Source of the DNA: a bacterium
Lineage (GTDB): Bacteria > Actinomycetota > Acidimicrobiia > Spongiisociales > Spongiisociaceae
Direction of reading: 5' to 3'
Assembly (NCBI GenBank): GCA_028821235.1
Contig: JAPPGV010000068.1
Coordinates: forward strand, 1-35,046
DNA: 35,046 nt
The position numbers and the translations under genes were made by a program. Shown here piece by piece: positions 1 to 8,066 of this stretch. Position 1 is the stretch's first letter; every line of letters starts with the position of its first letter. The notes under the pieces were generated by a model. The model saw only the letters and a program-made list of their open reading frames with translations, was not told the DNA's origin and did no database searches.

Positions 1-47
1 GCAGAGGAGGAGCATCCGGCAAGTGGCCCCGGGGAGGATCGCAACCG

Positions 48-1223
48 GTGAGAATCCCGACCGACTACGCGGCCGGCTATGCCGAGGCCCGCCTCGTCGA
101 TGCGGAGAGGGCGCGCAACTACATCGCCCACACCCGGGTGGGGGACCCGGAGGCCGATGCGTTCATCGCGAGAATCCACGAATTGCCCGCCGAGCAGGCC
201 CTACCGCTGGTCACCGCCGGTATGGACCGGGATGAGGAGGCCCTGCGCCGGGCGCCCCGGTTCGTCCGGGAGTTCTTCGATCCGATGGAGACGCCTCCCG
301 AATGGGTGAACCAATCGGACTTCTGGCCCGGTGTCCGCATGTTCCACAGGAACTCGCCGGTGGTGCTCGCATCGATGCTCGCCGGCACCCTGGTCGAAGG
401 GTTCTCGACCAACATCGCCAAGTCGTTCTTCATAACCGGACGCCTTCGGGACCAGGGCGTACGCCGCCTGAAGCAGAACAACCGGCACATGGTCGAGATC
501 TTCATGCCCGGCGGTATGGAGCGGGAAGGTGACGGTTGGAAGCTGTCAGTGCGGATCCGGATCCTGCATGCCCAGATCAGGAGCCTGCTGGCGAACTCCG
601 ATGACTGGGACGAGGAGGCCTGGGGTCTGCCGGTCAGCGCCGCCCACCTCGGCTTCGCCATCGTGGCCTTCTCGGCCCGGTTGCTCAGGCACATGAAGAA
701 CCTCGGCGCTACCTATACCGATGAGGAACGAGCCGGATTCATGGCGGTATGGCGGTACACCGGCCACCTGATGGGGATCCCGGATTCGATCCTGTACACC
801 GATGAGGAAGAGGCCCTGAAGGTCTTCGAGATCGGGCGCCTATGCGAGCCGGAGCCCGACTTCGAGTCGATAGCGATGGCGAACGCGTTGATCAACTCGG
901 GCCCGCTGCTAGTGGACATGACCGATCCGAAGGTCCGGCAGAACTTCGCCAACTACGTGTTCCGCGTTTCCCGGGCCCTGATCGGTAGGACACTCTCCGA
1001 CCAACTGAACTATCCGGCCACCCCTCTGGTCGGGGTGCTCCCCTGGTTCCGCATGCAGCGGCGCTACCAGCGTTTCACAGCCCGGTACGTGAAGCCGCTG
1101 GCCAAGCAGAACAACAACTTCACCGCCTTTACCTCCCTACTCCAGGTCTCCGTCTTCGACGAGGCGGGAATCAGCTACCGGTTGCCCGACCATGTGTACG
1201 CCGAGGAGTCCAGCCGCTGGTAG
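48..1223 (+). CDS. Oxygenase MpaB / latex-clearing-protein-like (DUF2236) protein
   Basis: This 391-residue protein resembles the MpaB/Lcp oxygenase catalytic domain (DUF2236), a helical family that includes b-type haem rubber oxygenase. What I see is a long helical protein with conserved Arg and His around residues 169-178 (RIRILHAQIR, His174) and a second His in YTGHLMGIP (His240). In the family such residues line the haem or active site. No signal peptide is visible, so it is probably cytoplasmic. The GTG start is chosen because GGGGAGG lies about 8 nt upstream; in-frame ATG alternatives come much later. Its last 87 bp overlap the 3' end of ispH on the other strand. The substrate is unknown; most actinobacterial members are uncharacterised, and rubber degradation should not be assumed. 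Confidence 0.8.
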   Translation: MRIPTDYAAGYAEARLVDAERARNYIAHTRVGDPEADAFIARIHELPAEQALPLVTAGMDRDEEALRRAPRFVREFFDPMETPPEWVNQSDFWPGVRMFHRNSPVVLASMLAGTLVEGFSTNIAKSFFITGRLRDQGVRRLKQNNRHMVEIFMPGGMEREGDGWKLSVRIRILHAQIRSLLANSDDWDEEAWGLPVSAAHLGFAIVAFSARLLRHMKNLGATYTDEERAGFMAVWRYTGHLMGIPDSILYTDEEEALKVFEIGRLCEPEPDFESIAMANALINSGPLLVDMTDPKVRQNFANYVFRVSRALIGRTLSDQLNYPATPLVGVLPWFRMQRRYQRFTARYVKPLAKQNNNFTAFTSLLQVSVFDEAGISYRLPDHVYAEESSRW

Positions 1224-2315
1224 GGCCGGCTGACCCGACGGGAAGGACGCCAACTTGGCGAGCGCGTCGGTGGCCGTAACCCGGCGGTCGTAGTCGAGCG
1301 GTCCCTTACCGTTCCAGGGGGCAGAGAACCCGATCCGCACCGTCGACACCAACGCATTCAGCAAGGCCCTCAGCCCGCGCGGCAGGGGGAAGTACTCATC
1401 CTCCTCGGTGACCCGGAACAGGCTCCACCCTTCGGCAGGATCGAGGCGCTCGAGCACCTCCCGGACCAGGTGGTCGGGTGCCGATGCGCCGGCCGTCACC
1501 CCGACCACTTCCGCAGAGTCCAACCATTCGGTTCGGATCGCATCCGCTGAGTCGATCCGGTAGGCGGAGGCGCCCCGCATACGGGCGGTCCGGACCAGGG
1601 CATTGGTGTTCGAGGAGTTGTCGGAACCAACCACCAGGATCAGATCACATTCGGAGCTCATCTCGAGTACCGCATCCTGGCGGTTGGTGGTGGCGTAGCA
1701 GAGATCGCTCTTCCGAGAGGTCTCCAGGTTCTGGTAACGCCCGGAGGCCTCGGCCCTGATCGCCTCCCACTCGTGCATCCCGAGGGTGGTCTGGGCGAAG
1801 AGCGCCACCTTGCCGGGATCCCTGGGCCTGAAGCCTGCCAGCCCCGTCTCCGGTTCGACCAGAGTGATGTTCGAAGGCGCCCGGGCCATGGTACCCACCG
1901 CCTCATCGTGCCCTTCGTGGCCCACGAAGATGATGTCGAACCCCTTCGCCGCCCGCCGCTTGACCTCATGATGGACCTTCGCCACGAGCGGGCAGACGGC
2001 GTCGATGACGATCCCCGCCCGCTCCTCCCCGTGATGCACCACGTCGGGGGCGGAGCCATGGGCCGACAGCATCACGGGAGCGCCTTCCGGCACCTGGTCG
2101 ATCGAGTCGACGAACACCACTCCGGCGCGTTCGAAACACTCCACGACGAACCGGTTATGGACGATCTCGTGGTAGCAGTAGACCGGGGCGTCAAATATCT
2201 GGACCATCCAGACGAGCGCCTTGACGGCCATGTACACCCCGGCGCAGTATCCGTTCGGCTCGGCGAGATACACGCGTCTGGGACGGCTGGTGGTCGGTAG
2301 GGCGGTCTCCGGCAT
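1137..2315 (-). CDS. ispH: 4-hydroxy-3-methylbut-2-enyl diphosphate reductase
   Basis: IspH reduces HMBPP to IPP and DMAPP, the last step of the MEP isoprenoid pathway, using a [4Fe-4S] cluster. The three cluster cysteines are visible: Cys24 (NGYCAGV), Cys108 (DAVCPLV) and Cys206 (SDLCYATTNRQ). The substrate-binding His53 and His86, and the catalytic Glu in GHEGHDEAVG (Glu138), are also present. At 392 residues it is longer than the usual 310-330 or so. The extra part is a C-terminal tail after the 'TAGASAP' region, and its last ~29 residues are encoded antisense to the oxygenase gene. The ATG lies only 6 nt from a TACAAT -10 element, so the mRNA may be leaderless. It supplies precursors for the neighbouring hpn operon, although an ABC ATPase gene lies between them. 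Confidence 0.95.
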   Translation of the reverse strand: MPETALPTTSRPRRVYLAEPNGYCAGVYMAVKALVWMVQIFDAPVYCYHEIVHNRFVVECFERAGVVFVDSIDQVPEGAPVMLSAHGSAPDVVHHGEERAGIVIDAVCPLVAKVHHEVKRRAAKGFDIIFVGHEGHDEAVGTMARAPSNITLVEPETGLAGFRPRDPGKVALFAQTTLGMHEWEAIRAEASGRYQNLETSRKSDLCYATTNRQDAVLEMSSECDLILVVGSDNSSNTNALVRTARMRGASAYRIDSADAIRTEWLDSAEVVGVTAGASAPDHLVREVLERLDPAEGWSLFRVTEEDEYFPLPRGLRALLNALVSTVRIGFSAPWNGKGPLDYDRRVTATDALAKLASFPSGQPALPAAGLLGVHMVGQPVADSRLVEDGDLE

Positions 2316-2321
2316 GCTGGA

Positions 2322-2327
2322 ATTGTA
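2322..2327 (-). promoter_or_regulatory. -10 element of ispH (probable leaderless transcript)
   Basis: On the minus strand the sequence reads TACAAT, then 6 nt, then the ispH ATG. A start site 6-7 nt below the -10 would place transcription at or next to the ATG, leaving no room for a ribosome-binding site, and none is seen. Leaderless mRNAs are common in actinobacteria. No clear -35 was found. Confidence 0.45.
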
Positions 2328-2333
2328 CCCCGG

Positions 2334-2368
2334 CTAGTTTCTAGTCGATAGTTGCTAGTTACTAGTTG
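2334..2368 (+). repeat. Heptamer tandem array, consensus CTAGTTG (5 units)
   Basis: Five consecutive 7-bp units can be read: CTAGTTT, CTAGTCG, ATAGTTG, CTAGTTA, CTAGTTG. The last 20 bp (2349-2368) are identical to 30596-30615, which lies 28 kb away at the end of the epimerase gene. The array is located just upstream of the ispH -10 element. Confidence 0.85.
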
Positions 2369-2534
2369 ATTAAGTATCTATGTCGATAGTTACTAGCCAA
2401 TAGTTAGTGTCGTAGCTCTTAGCAAGGGCTTTAGCTTGTTCCAATGTTGGTAGGCGTCTAGGTTTCGTCGTGCTGAAGCGAAGAGCCTGGTGAGACAGCA
2501 GGTTAGAGGGAACCGCGGCGGCCTAACTGACATC

Positions 2535-2555
2535 CAACTAACAACTAATGACTAG
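2535..2555 (-). repeat. Heptamer array in inverted orientation at the end of the ABC ATPase gene
   Basis: On the minus strand the units are CTAGTCA, TTAGTTG, TTAGTTG. They are the same family as the array at 2334-2368 but inverted relative to it. The ABC ATPase gene runs into this array: its last codons AGT CAT TAG, including the stop codon, are repeat sequence. Confidence 0.75.
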
Positions 2556-3561
2556 CGGAGGCGAAGGCGGCTGCTCCGGGGCCGGCGTAGGACACGGACA
2601 CCCGGTCGCCGGGCGCGAAGTCGGGTGCGGCGATCACCCGGGCCACCAGTTTCGTACCGTTGAGAGCCAGTTGATAGGTGGTGTCGTGTCCGTAGAACTC
2701 GACCGCGGAGACCACACCCTGGTCCCCCGGGTCCACCACCAGGTACTCGGGACGTATGACGACTTCGCACGGTCCCCTCACAGTGCCGGCCAGGGGAACC
2801 TCCCCGACCGCGGTGGAGACGTGCCCGTTGGTCGCCACCCCGCCCAGCACGTTGGCTTCGCCGACGAAGGTGGCCACCCAGGCGGAGACGGGGTTCTGGT
2901 AGACGGCGGCCGGCCGGCCGACCTGTTCGATCCGACCCTCGCGCATCACGGCCACCCGGTCCCCCACCACGAACGACTCCTCCTGGTCGTGGGTGACGAA
3001 GATGGAGGTCATCCCCATCTCCCGCATCAGCGCGGCCACATCGGCCCGGATCCTGGTGCGCAGGCCGGCATCGAGGTTCGAGAACGGCTCGTCGAAGAGC
3101 AGCACCCGGGGACGGGGCGCCAGAGCCCTGGCCACGGCCACCCGCTGCGCCTGCCCTCCCGACAACTCGTCGGGGTACCGGTCCGCCAGATGCGACAGGC
3201 CGACCAGATCCAGCGTCTCGGAGACCCGGCTGCGGTCTCCTCCCTTGCCCAGGCCGAACGCTACGTTCCTGGCCACCGTCATGTGGGGAAACAGCGCCCA
3301 GTCCTGGAAGACCATCCCGATACGCCTCTGCTCCGGAGCCACGAACCGAGCCGGACCCGTGAGGGTCCTTCCCTCGAGGGTTACGTCGCCCCGGTCGGGA
3401 ACCTCCAGACCGGCCAGGATGCGCAGCAGCGTGGTCTTCCCGCATCCGCTGGGGCCGAGCAGGGCCAACGACTCGCCCTGTTCGACCGCCAGGTCGACAC
3501 CGGCCAGCGCGGAGGTGCCATTGAAGAGCTTGGCGACATCGTTTGCCTGCAGATACGACAT
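2545..3561 (-). CDS. ABC transporter ATP-binding protein, FbpC/PotA-like
   Basis: This 338-residue ATPase has a complete nucleotide-binding domain: Walker A GPSGCGKTT (residues ~35-43), Q-loop VFQDWALFPHMTV, signature LSGGQAQRVAVARAL, Walker B VLLFDEPFSNLD, and a switch His in VTHDQEE. The C-terminal ~100 residues form a TOBE-like regulatory domain, as in importers of the iron(III), spermidine/putrescine or sulfate class. The Q-loop and overall layout most resemble FbpC of iron(III) importers. No permease or binding-protein gene is adjacent, so it must pair with components encoded elsewhere or act alone. The stop codon is supplied by the heptamer array at its 3' end. The substrate assignment is inference. 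Confidence 0.85.
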   Translation of the reverse strand: MSYLQANDVAKLFNGTSALAGVDLAVEQGESLALLGPSGCGKTTLLRILAGLEVPDRGDVTLEGRTLTGPARFVAPEQRRIGMVFQDWALFPHMTVARNVAFGLGKGGDRSRVSETLDLVGLSHLADRYPDELSGGQAQRVAVARALAPRPRVLLFDEPFSNLDAGLRTRIRADVAALMREMGMTSIFVTHDQEESFVVGDRVAVMREGRIEQVGRPAAVYQNPVSAWVATFVGEANVLGGVATNGHVSTAVGEVPLAGTVRGPCEVVIRPEYLVVDPGDQGVVSAVEFYGHDTTYQLALNGTKLVARVIAAPDFAPGDRVSVSYAGPGAAAFASASH

Positions 3562-3602
3562 TCGGGCTCCCGGAGGACCGTGCTACGAGCGGCTGAGCAT
3601 CG

Positions 3603-3646
3603 GGCTAACAGCTACCTTATCCCTGATGTTAGGGCGACCTGACTAA
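3603..3646. promoter_or_regulatory. Palindromic promoter-region candidate upstream of the ABC ATPase gene
   Basis: Two overlapping dyads lie 40-85 nt upstream of the ATPase start. One is CTAACA...TGTTAG with a 16-nt spacer (3605-3632). The other is TTAGG...CTAA (3629-3646), which loosely resembles an IdeR/DtxR iron box but is one base short and imperfect. A -10-like ATAAGG on the minus strand lies inside the first dyad. Metal-dependent control would suit an FbpC-like ATPase, but the match is weak. Confidence 0.25.
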
Positions 3647-3696
3647 TCATACCTGAGGCGCGGCGTGATCGGTCCAATCGAATCACGAGAAACCGA

Positions 3697-4713
3697 TCAG
3701 AAGTCCCGATCGACCACGAAAGCGGCGAGATCCTCCAGTTCCCCGGCTACCTGCGCGTCTATGTCCGCCCCCCGGAGGGCATCGGCCGCCCGCCGCATGC
3801 AGTCGCGGGCCGCCGAGACGGTCGCCTCCCGTCCGCCCGCTTCCTCGACCAGGGCGGCGGCCGCTTCGATCCGGTCATCATCCAGCCACTCCCGGGCGTA
3901 CAGGTCGGCCAGTCTCTCGCCGGCTCTGGAGCCCGAGGCCAGCGCCACCGCCACCGGGATCGACTTCTTGCGCTCCCTGAGGTCGTTACCGGCCGGCTTG
4001 CCGGTCACCGACGGGTCTCCCCAGATGCCCAGCAGGTCGTCGATGGCCTGGAAACCCCGACCCAGCTCGAGCCCGAAGCTCCGGAGCCGGCGGACCGTCT
4101 GGTCGGGGGCGCCGGCCAGGATGGCGCCCACCGCGGAGGCATGAGCCAGCAGGGCGCCCGTCTTGAGAGAGACCATCTCCCAGCACAGGTCCACATCCAC
4201 CGCCTGCGAGCGGTGGAACGACATGTCCATATGCTGCCCGGCGATCATCGACGCGGAGGCTCCCGCCAGGTCGGCGGCCGCGGCAACCCGCGGGGGCGTG
4301 GGCCGGTCGAGCAGCAACTCGAGACCGAGCAGCATCATGGCATCACCGGCGATGATGGCATCGCCGGCGCCGAAGGCCTTCCACACGGTGGCCCTGTGCC
4401 GGCGTTCGGGATCGTCGTCGATGATGTCGTCGTGGACGAGCGAGAAGTTGTGGACGATCTCCACCGCGAGCGCCCCCGGGAGGGCGACTTCGGCCGCCGC
4501 GCCCACGGCTTCTGCCGACAGGAGCGCCAGCGTGGGCCGGATGCCCTTGCCCTGGCGCGGGTTCGGCACCGGAATCCCCGCCGCGTCGATCCACCCGAAG
4601 TGGTAGCCGACCGGGACGGCCAGGCTCGAAGACAGCCGTCCCACCGCCTCGATGAGGGCCGGTTCGACCATGACCCGGGTCCGCTCCAGCAAGTCGGGTG
4701 TGGCGCGCCTCAT
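3697..4713 (-). CDS. Polyprenyl diphosphate synthase (probable farnesyl diphosphate synthase)
   Basis: This all-alpha trans-prenyltransferase (338 residues) condenses IPP with allylic diphosphates. The first Asp-rich motif is DDIID at 95-99, followed by the conserved RRHRAT. The second motif is DDLLG at 225-229, with Gly instead of the final Asp, a pattern I associate with actinobacterial paralogues. Phe90, five residues before the first motif, is an aromatic position that limits chain length to about C15-C20. As the last gene of the hpnC-hpnD-hpnE operon, the natural reading is a supplier of farnesyl diphosphate for squalene synthesis. Its ATG overlaps the hpnE stop (ATGA), implying translational coupling. 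Geranylgeranyl diphosphate synthase activity cannot be excluded from sequence. Confidence 0.9.
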   Translation of the reverse strand: MRRATPDLLERTRVMVEPALIEAVGRLSSSLAVPVGYHFGWIDAAGIPVPNPRQGKGIRPTLALLSAEAVGAAAEVALPGALAVEIVHNFSLVHDDIIDDDPERRHRATVWKAFGAGDAIIAGDAMMLLGLELLLDRPTPPRVAAAADLAGASASMIAGQHMDMSFHRSQAVDVDLCWEMVSLKTGALLAHASAVGAILAGAPDQTVRRLRSFGLELGRGFQAIDDLLGIWGDPSVTGKPAGNDLRERKKSIPVAVALASGSRAGERLADLYAREWLDDDRIEAAAALVEEAGGREATVSAARDCMRRAADALRGADIDAQVAGELEDLAAFVVDRDF

Positions 4714-6101
4714 GTCCTGGCCCCCTCGCCGGCCGCTGGAACCGTCTCAGGCACCGGGTCCCCATTCCGAAGGGCAAACCTGGCCGCACGGCGTCCGGCC
4801 TCGACCCCGCTACGCACCGCCCCCTCCATCGTCGCCGGCCACCCCGTATCGGACCAGGCGCCGGCCAGGAAGACCCCCGGGAGCCCGCACTCGGTGCCGG
4901 CCCGGAGAGGATGGGTGCCCGGCTCGCCGCGGAAGGTCGCCCTCGGTTCCCTCGTCACCATCGACTCGGTCACCACGGCCTCGGCCGCGGCCGGCAGCAG
5001 GCGATCCATCTCCGCCACGAAGTGCTTCACCAGATCCGGCGCACTCGCGCCGAGATGGGAATCCGCCGCCGACAGGGAAACAGACAGGCATTGGCGGCTG
5101 TCGTCCAGACCGGCTGCTCCGGTCCGGTCGAACACGTACTGGATGGGGCTCCCGACCGCGGCGAACATCGGGAGGTCGGTGATGGGGCGGTCGTAGACCA
5201 GGTGCACGTTCACGATCGGCGAGACCCCCAGGCGGTCCAGACGGTCCTGGAAGGGTACGGCACCGGATGGAAGCATCGAACCGACCACGTCGTGCGGAAC
5301 GGCCACGACCACCGAGTCGGCTTCGACACTCCCACCGCTCACCGTTACCGACGGGCGTTGCCCGGAACCGGAGCGGACAGCTGACACCGCCGCCCGGGTC
5401 ATCACCTGGGCCCCCCGAGCCTCCAGGGCGCGCCGGCCGGCGTCCCCGTGAAGCACCGAGAGCGGTACCGACGCCCAACCGATGTCTGCGGACGCGGCGT
5501 CGGTCAGAAGCCCCGTGACGAACACCTTCGCAGCGAGCTTGAGGGATGCGTCACGAGCATGGACGTTCACCGTCGGGAGCACGACCAGGTCCCAGAATCT
5601 ATCCACGGCCTCGGCCGGCTGGCCGCGGGCGGCCAACCAGTCGCCGAAAGACACCCTGTCAAGCGTCGGATCCTCCGGGTCGAGCTTTCGCAAGGCTCTT
5701 CCGGCCGCCAGGACCTTCAACCTGGCCCTCAGGCTGATGTGGGGGTAGCCCAGGAGAGACGGCGCCAGATGAAGAGGGGCCGGCCCGAGGGTACGCCGGA
5801 TCGTCCCCGCCTTCCACCCGGGTCGTAGTACGGGGATACTCAGCCGCTTCTGGATGGTCACGTCGCCGATCGAGCCGATCCTCTCCAGGAAGGCCAGGTA
5901 AGCGGTGCAGCAGCGGAGGAAGACGTGCTGGCCGTTGTCGTACGAGATTCCCTTCCGCTCGAAGGACCAGGTCGCGCCCCCCAGGCGGGGACGCCGCTCC
6001 AGCAGCGTGACCGACGCTCCCCGGTCAGCGGCTTCCAGACCGGCAGCGAGGCCAGCCAGGCCACCACCGACTACCACCACTCGGGGGCGGCTGCCGCTCA
6101 C
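4710..6101 (-). CDS. hpnE: Hydroxysqualene dehydroxylase HpnE
   Basis: This 463-residue FAD-dependent amine-oxidase/phytoene-desaturase-fold protein has an N-terminal dinucleotide-binding motif (VVVVGGGLAGLAAG, then E35-R36 and PRLGGATWSF) and the closing FAD motif near the C-terminus (FLAGAWSDTGWPATMEGAVRSG, residues ~413-434). In the bacterial three-step squalene pathway HpnE reductively removes the hydroxyl of hydroxysqualene. Identity as HpnE rather than a carotenoid desaturase rests on the context: it sits directly behind hpnC and hpnD, each joined by a 4-bp overlap. It starts with GTG within the hpnD stop (GTGA). No signal peptide is visible; a membrane-associated location is likely because the substrate is lipophilic. 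Confidence 0.88.
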   Translation of the reverse strand: MSGSRPRVVVVGGGLAGLAAGLEAADRGASVTLLERRPRLGGATWSFERKGISYDNGQHVFLRCCTAYLAFLERIGSIGDVTIQKRLSIPVLRPGWKAGTIRRTLGPAPLHLAPSLLGYPHISLRARLKVLAAGRALRKLDPEDPTLDRVSFGDWLAARGQPAEAVDRFWDLVVLPTVNVHARDASLKLAAKVFVTGLLTDAASADIGWASVPLSVLHGDAGRRALEARGAQVMTRAAVSAVRSGSGQRPSVTVSGGSVEADSVVVAVPHDVVGSMLPSGAVPFQDRLDRLGVSPIVNVHLVYDRPITDLPMFAAVGSPIQYVFDRTGAAGLDDSRQCLSVSLSAADSHLGASAPDLVKHFVAEMDRLLPAAAEAVVTESMVTREPRATFRGEPGTHPLRAGTECGLPGVFLAGAWSDTGWPATMEGAVRSGVEAGRRAARFALRNGDPVPETVPAAGEGART

Positions 6102-6973
6102 GGCTGCAGACCGGAGATGCTACGGACCGCTACCAGGCCCTTCTCCCAGGCCGGAAGGGAGACGCGCTCGGTCAGGGGAAGGGTGGGCTGGGCGCGCATC
6201 CGCCGCAGGAGCCGCCGGTATATTCCCGCCATCGCGGCCGTGCAGGATCGGCTGCGGTGATCGAGGTGCGCCAGCAGCGCGAGGCCGCTGTCGAACCAGA
6301 CCGAGGCCTGACCCGCCACGTACTCGACCATGTCACCGACCCGCTCCGGCGGGGTCCACCGTCCCGGCGCGATGCCGAAGCGATCCCGTTCCTGCTCGGG
6401 AAGGTAAATACGCCCCATGCGAAGGTCCTCCACGATGTCCCGGAGCATGTTGGTCAGCTGGAAGGCCACTCCCAGGTCATCGGCCATCCGGTGGGCCTCG
6501 CTCTCCCCTACCGGCTCCCGCCTCCGGCCGGCTCGGGTGCCGAACACGCCGAGCGAGAGGCGTCCCACCGACCCCGCCACCAGCCGGCAGTAACGGACCG
6601 TGTCCTCCATCGTGGCGTACTCCGCGCCCCGCACGTCCATCTCGCAACCCTCGACGATCTCATGCAGGGCGCCGACCGGGATCGGGTAGCGCTCCGCGGC
6701 GTCTGACAGGGCCACCAGGACGGGGTCCTCGCGGTCCCCCACGTCTCCGGCGCCAAGGCTCTCTATCGCCCCGTGGAGCTTGTCCAACTCCTCGAGCTTG
6801 CGGTCGCGGGGCCAGGTTCCGTCTCCGACGTCGTCGATCCGCCTGGCCATGGCATAGAGCGCGGCCATCGCCCGGCGTTTCGGCGGGGGGAGCAACCGGA
6901 TGCCGTAAGCGAAGTTGCGGGCCGCCTCCCAGGTAATCCGCTCGCACGTCTCGTATGCGCCCTCGGGGGTCAC
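6098..6973 (-). CDS. hpnD: Presqualene diphosphate synthase HpnD
   Basis: This 291-residue trans-isoprenyl diphosphate synthase (squalene/phytoene synthase family) would join two farnesyl diphosphates into presqualene diphosphate. Both Mg-binding motifs are present: DDVGD (residues 47-51) and DIVED (179-183), the latter followed by LRMGRIYLP typical of the family. An open frame extends far upstream through hpnC, but the GTG at 6973 is preferred: it overlaps the hpnC stop (GTGA), has GAGGGC about 8 nt upstream, and gives a protein of normal length starting just before the conserved CERITWEAARNF segment. Phytoene synthase is the alternative reading, but the pairing with hpnC and hpnE favours HpnD. 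Confidence 0.9.
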   Translation of the reverse strand: MTPEGAYETCERITWEAARNFAYGIRLLPPPKRRAMAALYAMARRIDDVGDGTWPRDRKLEELDKLHGAIESLGAGDVGDREDPVLVALSDAAERYPIPVGALHEIVEGCEMDVRGAEYATMEDTVRYCRLVAGSVGRLSLGVFGTRAGRRREPVGESEAHRMADDLGVAFQLTNMLRDIVEDLRMGRIYLPEQERDRFGIAPGRWTPPERVGDMVEYVAGQASVWFDSGLALLAHLDHRSRSCTAAMAGIYRRLLRRMRAQPTLPLTERVSLPAWEKGLVAVRSISGLQP

Positions 6974-7926
6974 GAACTTGCCCTCATGCGGTCCGCCGGG
7001 CGGTGCCGGCCGAGGTAGACCGGGACGAAACGGCGGAGAAGGCCTGATCGGCCGGCACGCCGGGTGCCGCCCAACACCTCGAAGCCGGCCTTCTCGATGG
7101 CATCCAAACCCGCCAGCCCGCCGGCCACGAAGCCGGATATGGCGAGGCGGGCGTGACCGGTCAGGGACCGGACCAGCGGAATGCCCTCCTCGACCAGTTC
7201 TCGGGCGAATTCCGACTCGTAGGCGACCAGCGCGCGGAGCCTGGTCCCGGCTTCGGGCGCCGACAGGTCGTCTACCGAACATCCGAACCTCGCCATGTCC
7301 TCGGCGGGCAGGTAGACGCGCCCCGCTGCCGCATCCTCGGCCACGTCCTGGAGGTGCTCCAGTATCTGGAGACCGCTGCACACCGCGTCCGATGCCGCGA
7401 TCCGTTCAGGTGTACCCGACTCGAAGACGGCCAGCACCATGTGCCCGACCGGGTTGGCGGACAGGGCACAGTAGTCGAGCAGTTCCTGGCGGGTCTCGTA
7501 GCGGGTCTTGTGCTGGTCCAAGCGGTTGGCCGCCAGCAGCTCGTCGAAGGGCCGGCGTGGCACGTCGAAACTGTGGATCATCGGCGCCAGCCGGCGAAAC
7601 ACCGGATGGCGGGGAGAACCCGCGAAGAGGGCGTCCAGCTCCGAGTCGGCCCAGTCCAGCGCCACCGTCCGGTCCCCCGGGAACTCGTCTCCCAGGTTGT
7701 CCACGAGCCGAGCGTAACCGTAGATGGCTTCCAGATGATCGCGCAGGCCTCGGGGGAGCAGGCGGAGCGCAACCGGGAAGTTCTCCCCGGCCGCTCTGGC
7801 CATCACCACGTCGAGCGCCACATGCTGCTCCACCGACTCGGACCCGGAACGGGACGAGTACGACCCTGCTGACCCTGTCAGCGAAGACCGGTCGGTCGGC
7901 CTCTCGGCGGACACCGCACCTCCCAC
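6970..7926 (-). CDS. hpnC: Hydroxysqualene synthase HpnC
   Basis: This 318-residue squalene/phytoene synthase-family protein has motif 1 at DNLGDE (Asp76-Asp80) and motif 2 at DVAED (Asp194-Asp198), followed by AAAGRVYLP. HpnC converts presqualene diphosphate into hydroxysqualene. It is the first gene of a four-gene minus-strand operon (hpnC-hpnD-hpnE-polyprenyl synthase) in which every junction is a 4-bp overlap. The exact start is uncertain: the longest frame begins at GTG 7926 without a clear ribosome-binding site, and GTG 7914 has GGGAGG only 4 nt upstream. The first ~30 residues are Ser-rich and not conserved. The 140-bp gap upstream presumably holds the operon promoter. Confidence 0.9.
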   Translation of the reverse strand: MGGAVSAERPTDRSSLTGSAGSYSSRSGSESVEQHVALDVVMARAAGENFPVALRLLPRGLRDHLEAIYGYARLVDNLGDEFPGDRTVALDWADSELDALFAGSPRHPVFRRLAPMIHSFDVPRRPFDELLAANRLDQHKTRYETRQELLDYCALSANPVGHMVLAVFESGTPERIAASDAVCSGLQILEHLQDVAEDAAAGRVYLPAEDMARFGCSVDDLSAPEAGTRLRALVAYESEFARELVEEGIPLVRSLTGHARLAISGFVAGGLAGLDAIEKAGFEVLGGTRRAGRSGLLRRFVPVYLGRHRPADRMRASS

Positions 7927-8066
7927 CGCGGGACCATGACCACGTTCGGTCGATCCCGGCTATCGGAAATGATTCGCCCCTGAGAATAGTTACCGAGCCC
8001 CATGCGGGGACTGTCACCTCGAATAGCCCGGTGCCTTCTCCCAGCGTCAGCGCCGGGTCGTAAGAC

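Larger units (their letters stand above)
2316..2544. other. Repeat-bounded spacer between ispH and the ABC ATPase gene
   Basis: This AT-richer spacer carries heptamer arrays at both ends in opposite orientation (2334-2368 and 2535-2555), plus a few diverged heptamers around 2384-2407. The central 150 bp or so has no convincing gene. A 46-codon minus-strand frame (2393-2533) exists but resembles no family I recognise and lacks a ribosome-binding site. It may be a small repetitive element or just degenerate spacer. Confidence 0.6.

Noticed and set aside
2393..2533. 46-codon minus-strand frame in the repeat-bounded spacer
   Set aside because: No ribosome-binding site or recognisable family, and its stop lies in repeat sequence; too weak to call a gene.
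6974..7381. Long N-terminal extension of hpnD through hpnC
   Set aside because: Compositionally a shadow of hpnC; the GTGA overlap and normal family length support the start at 6973.
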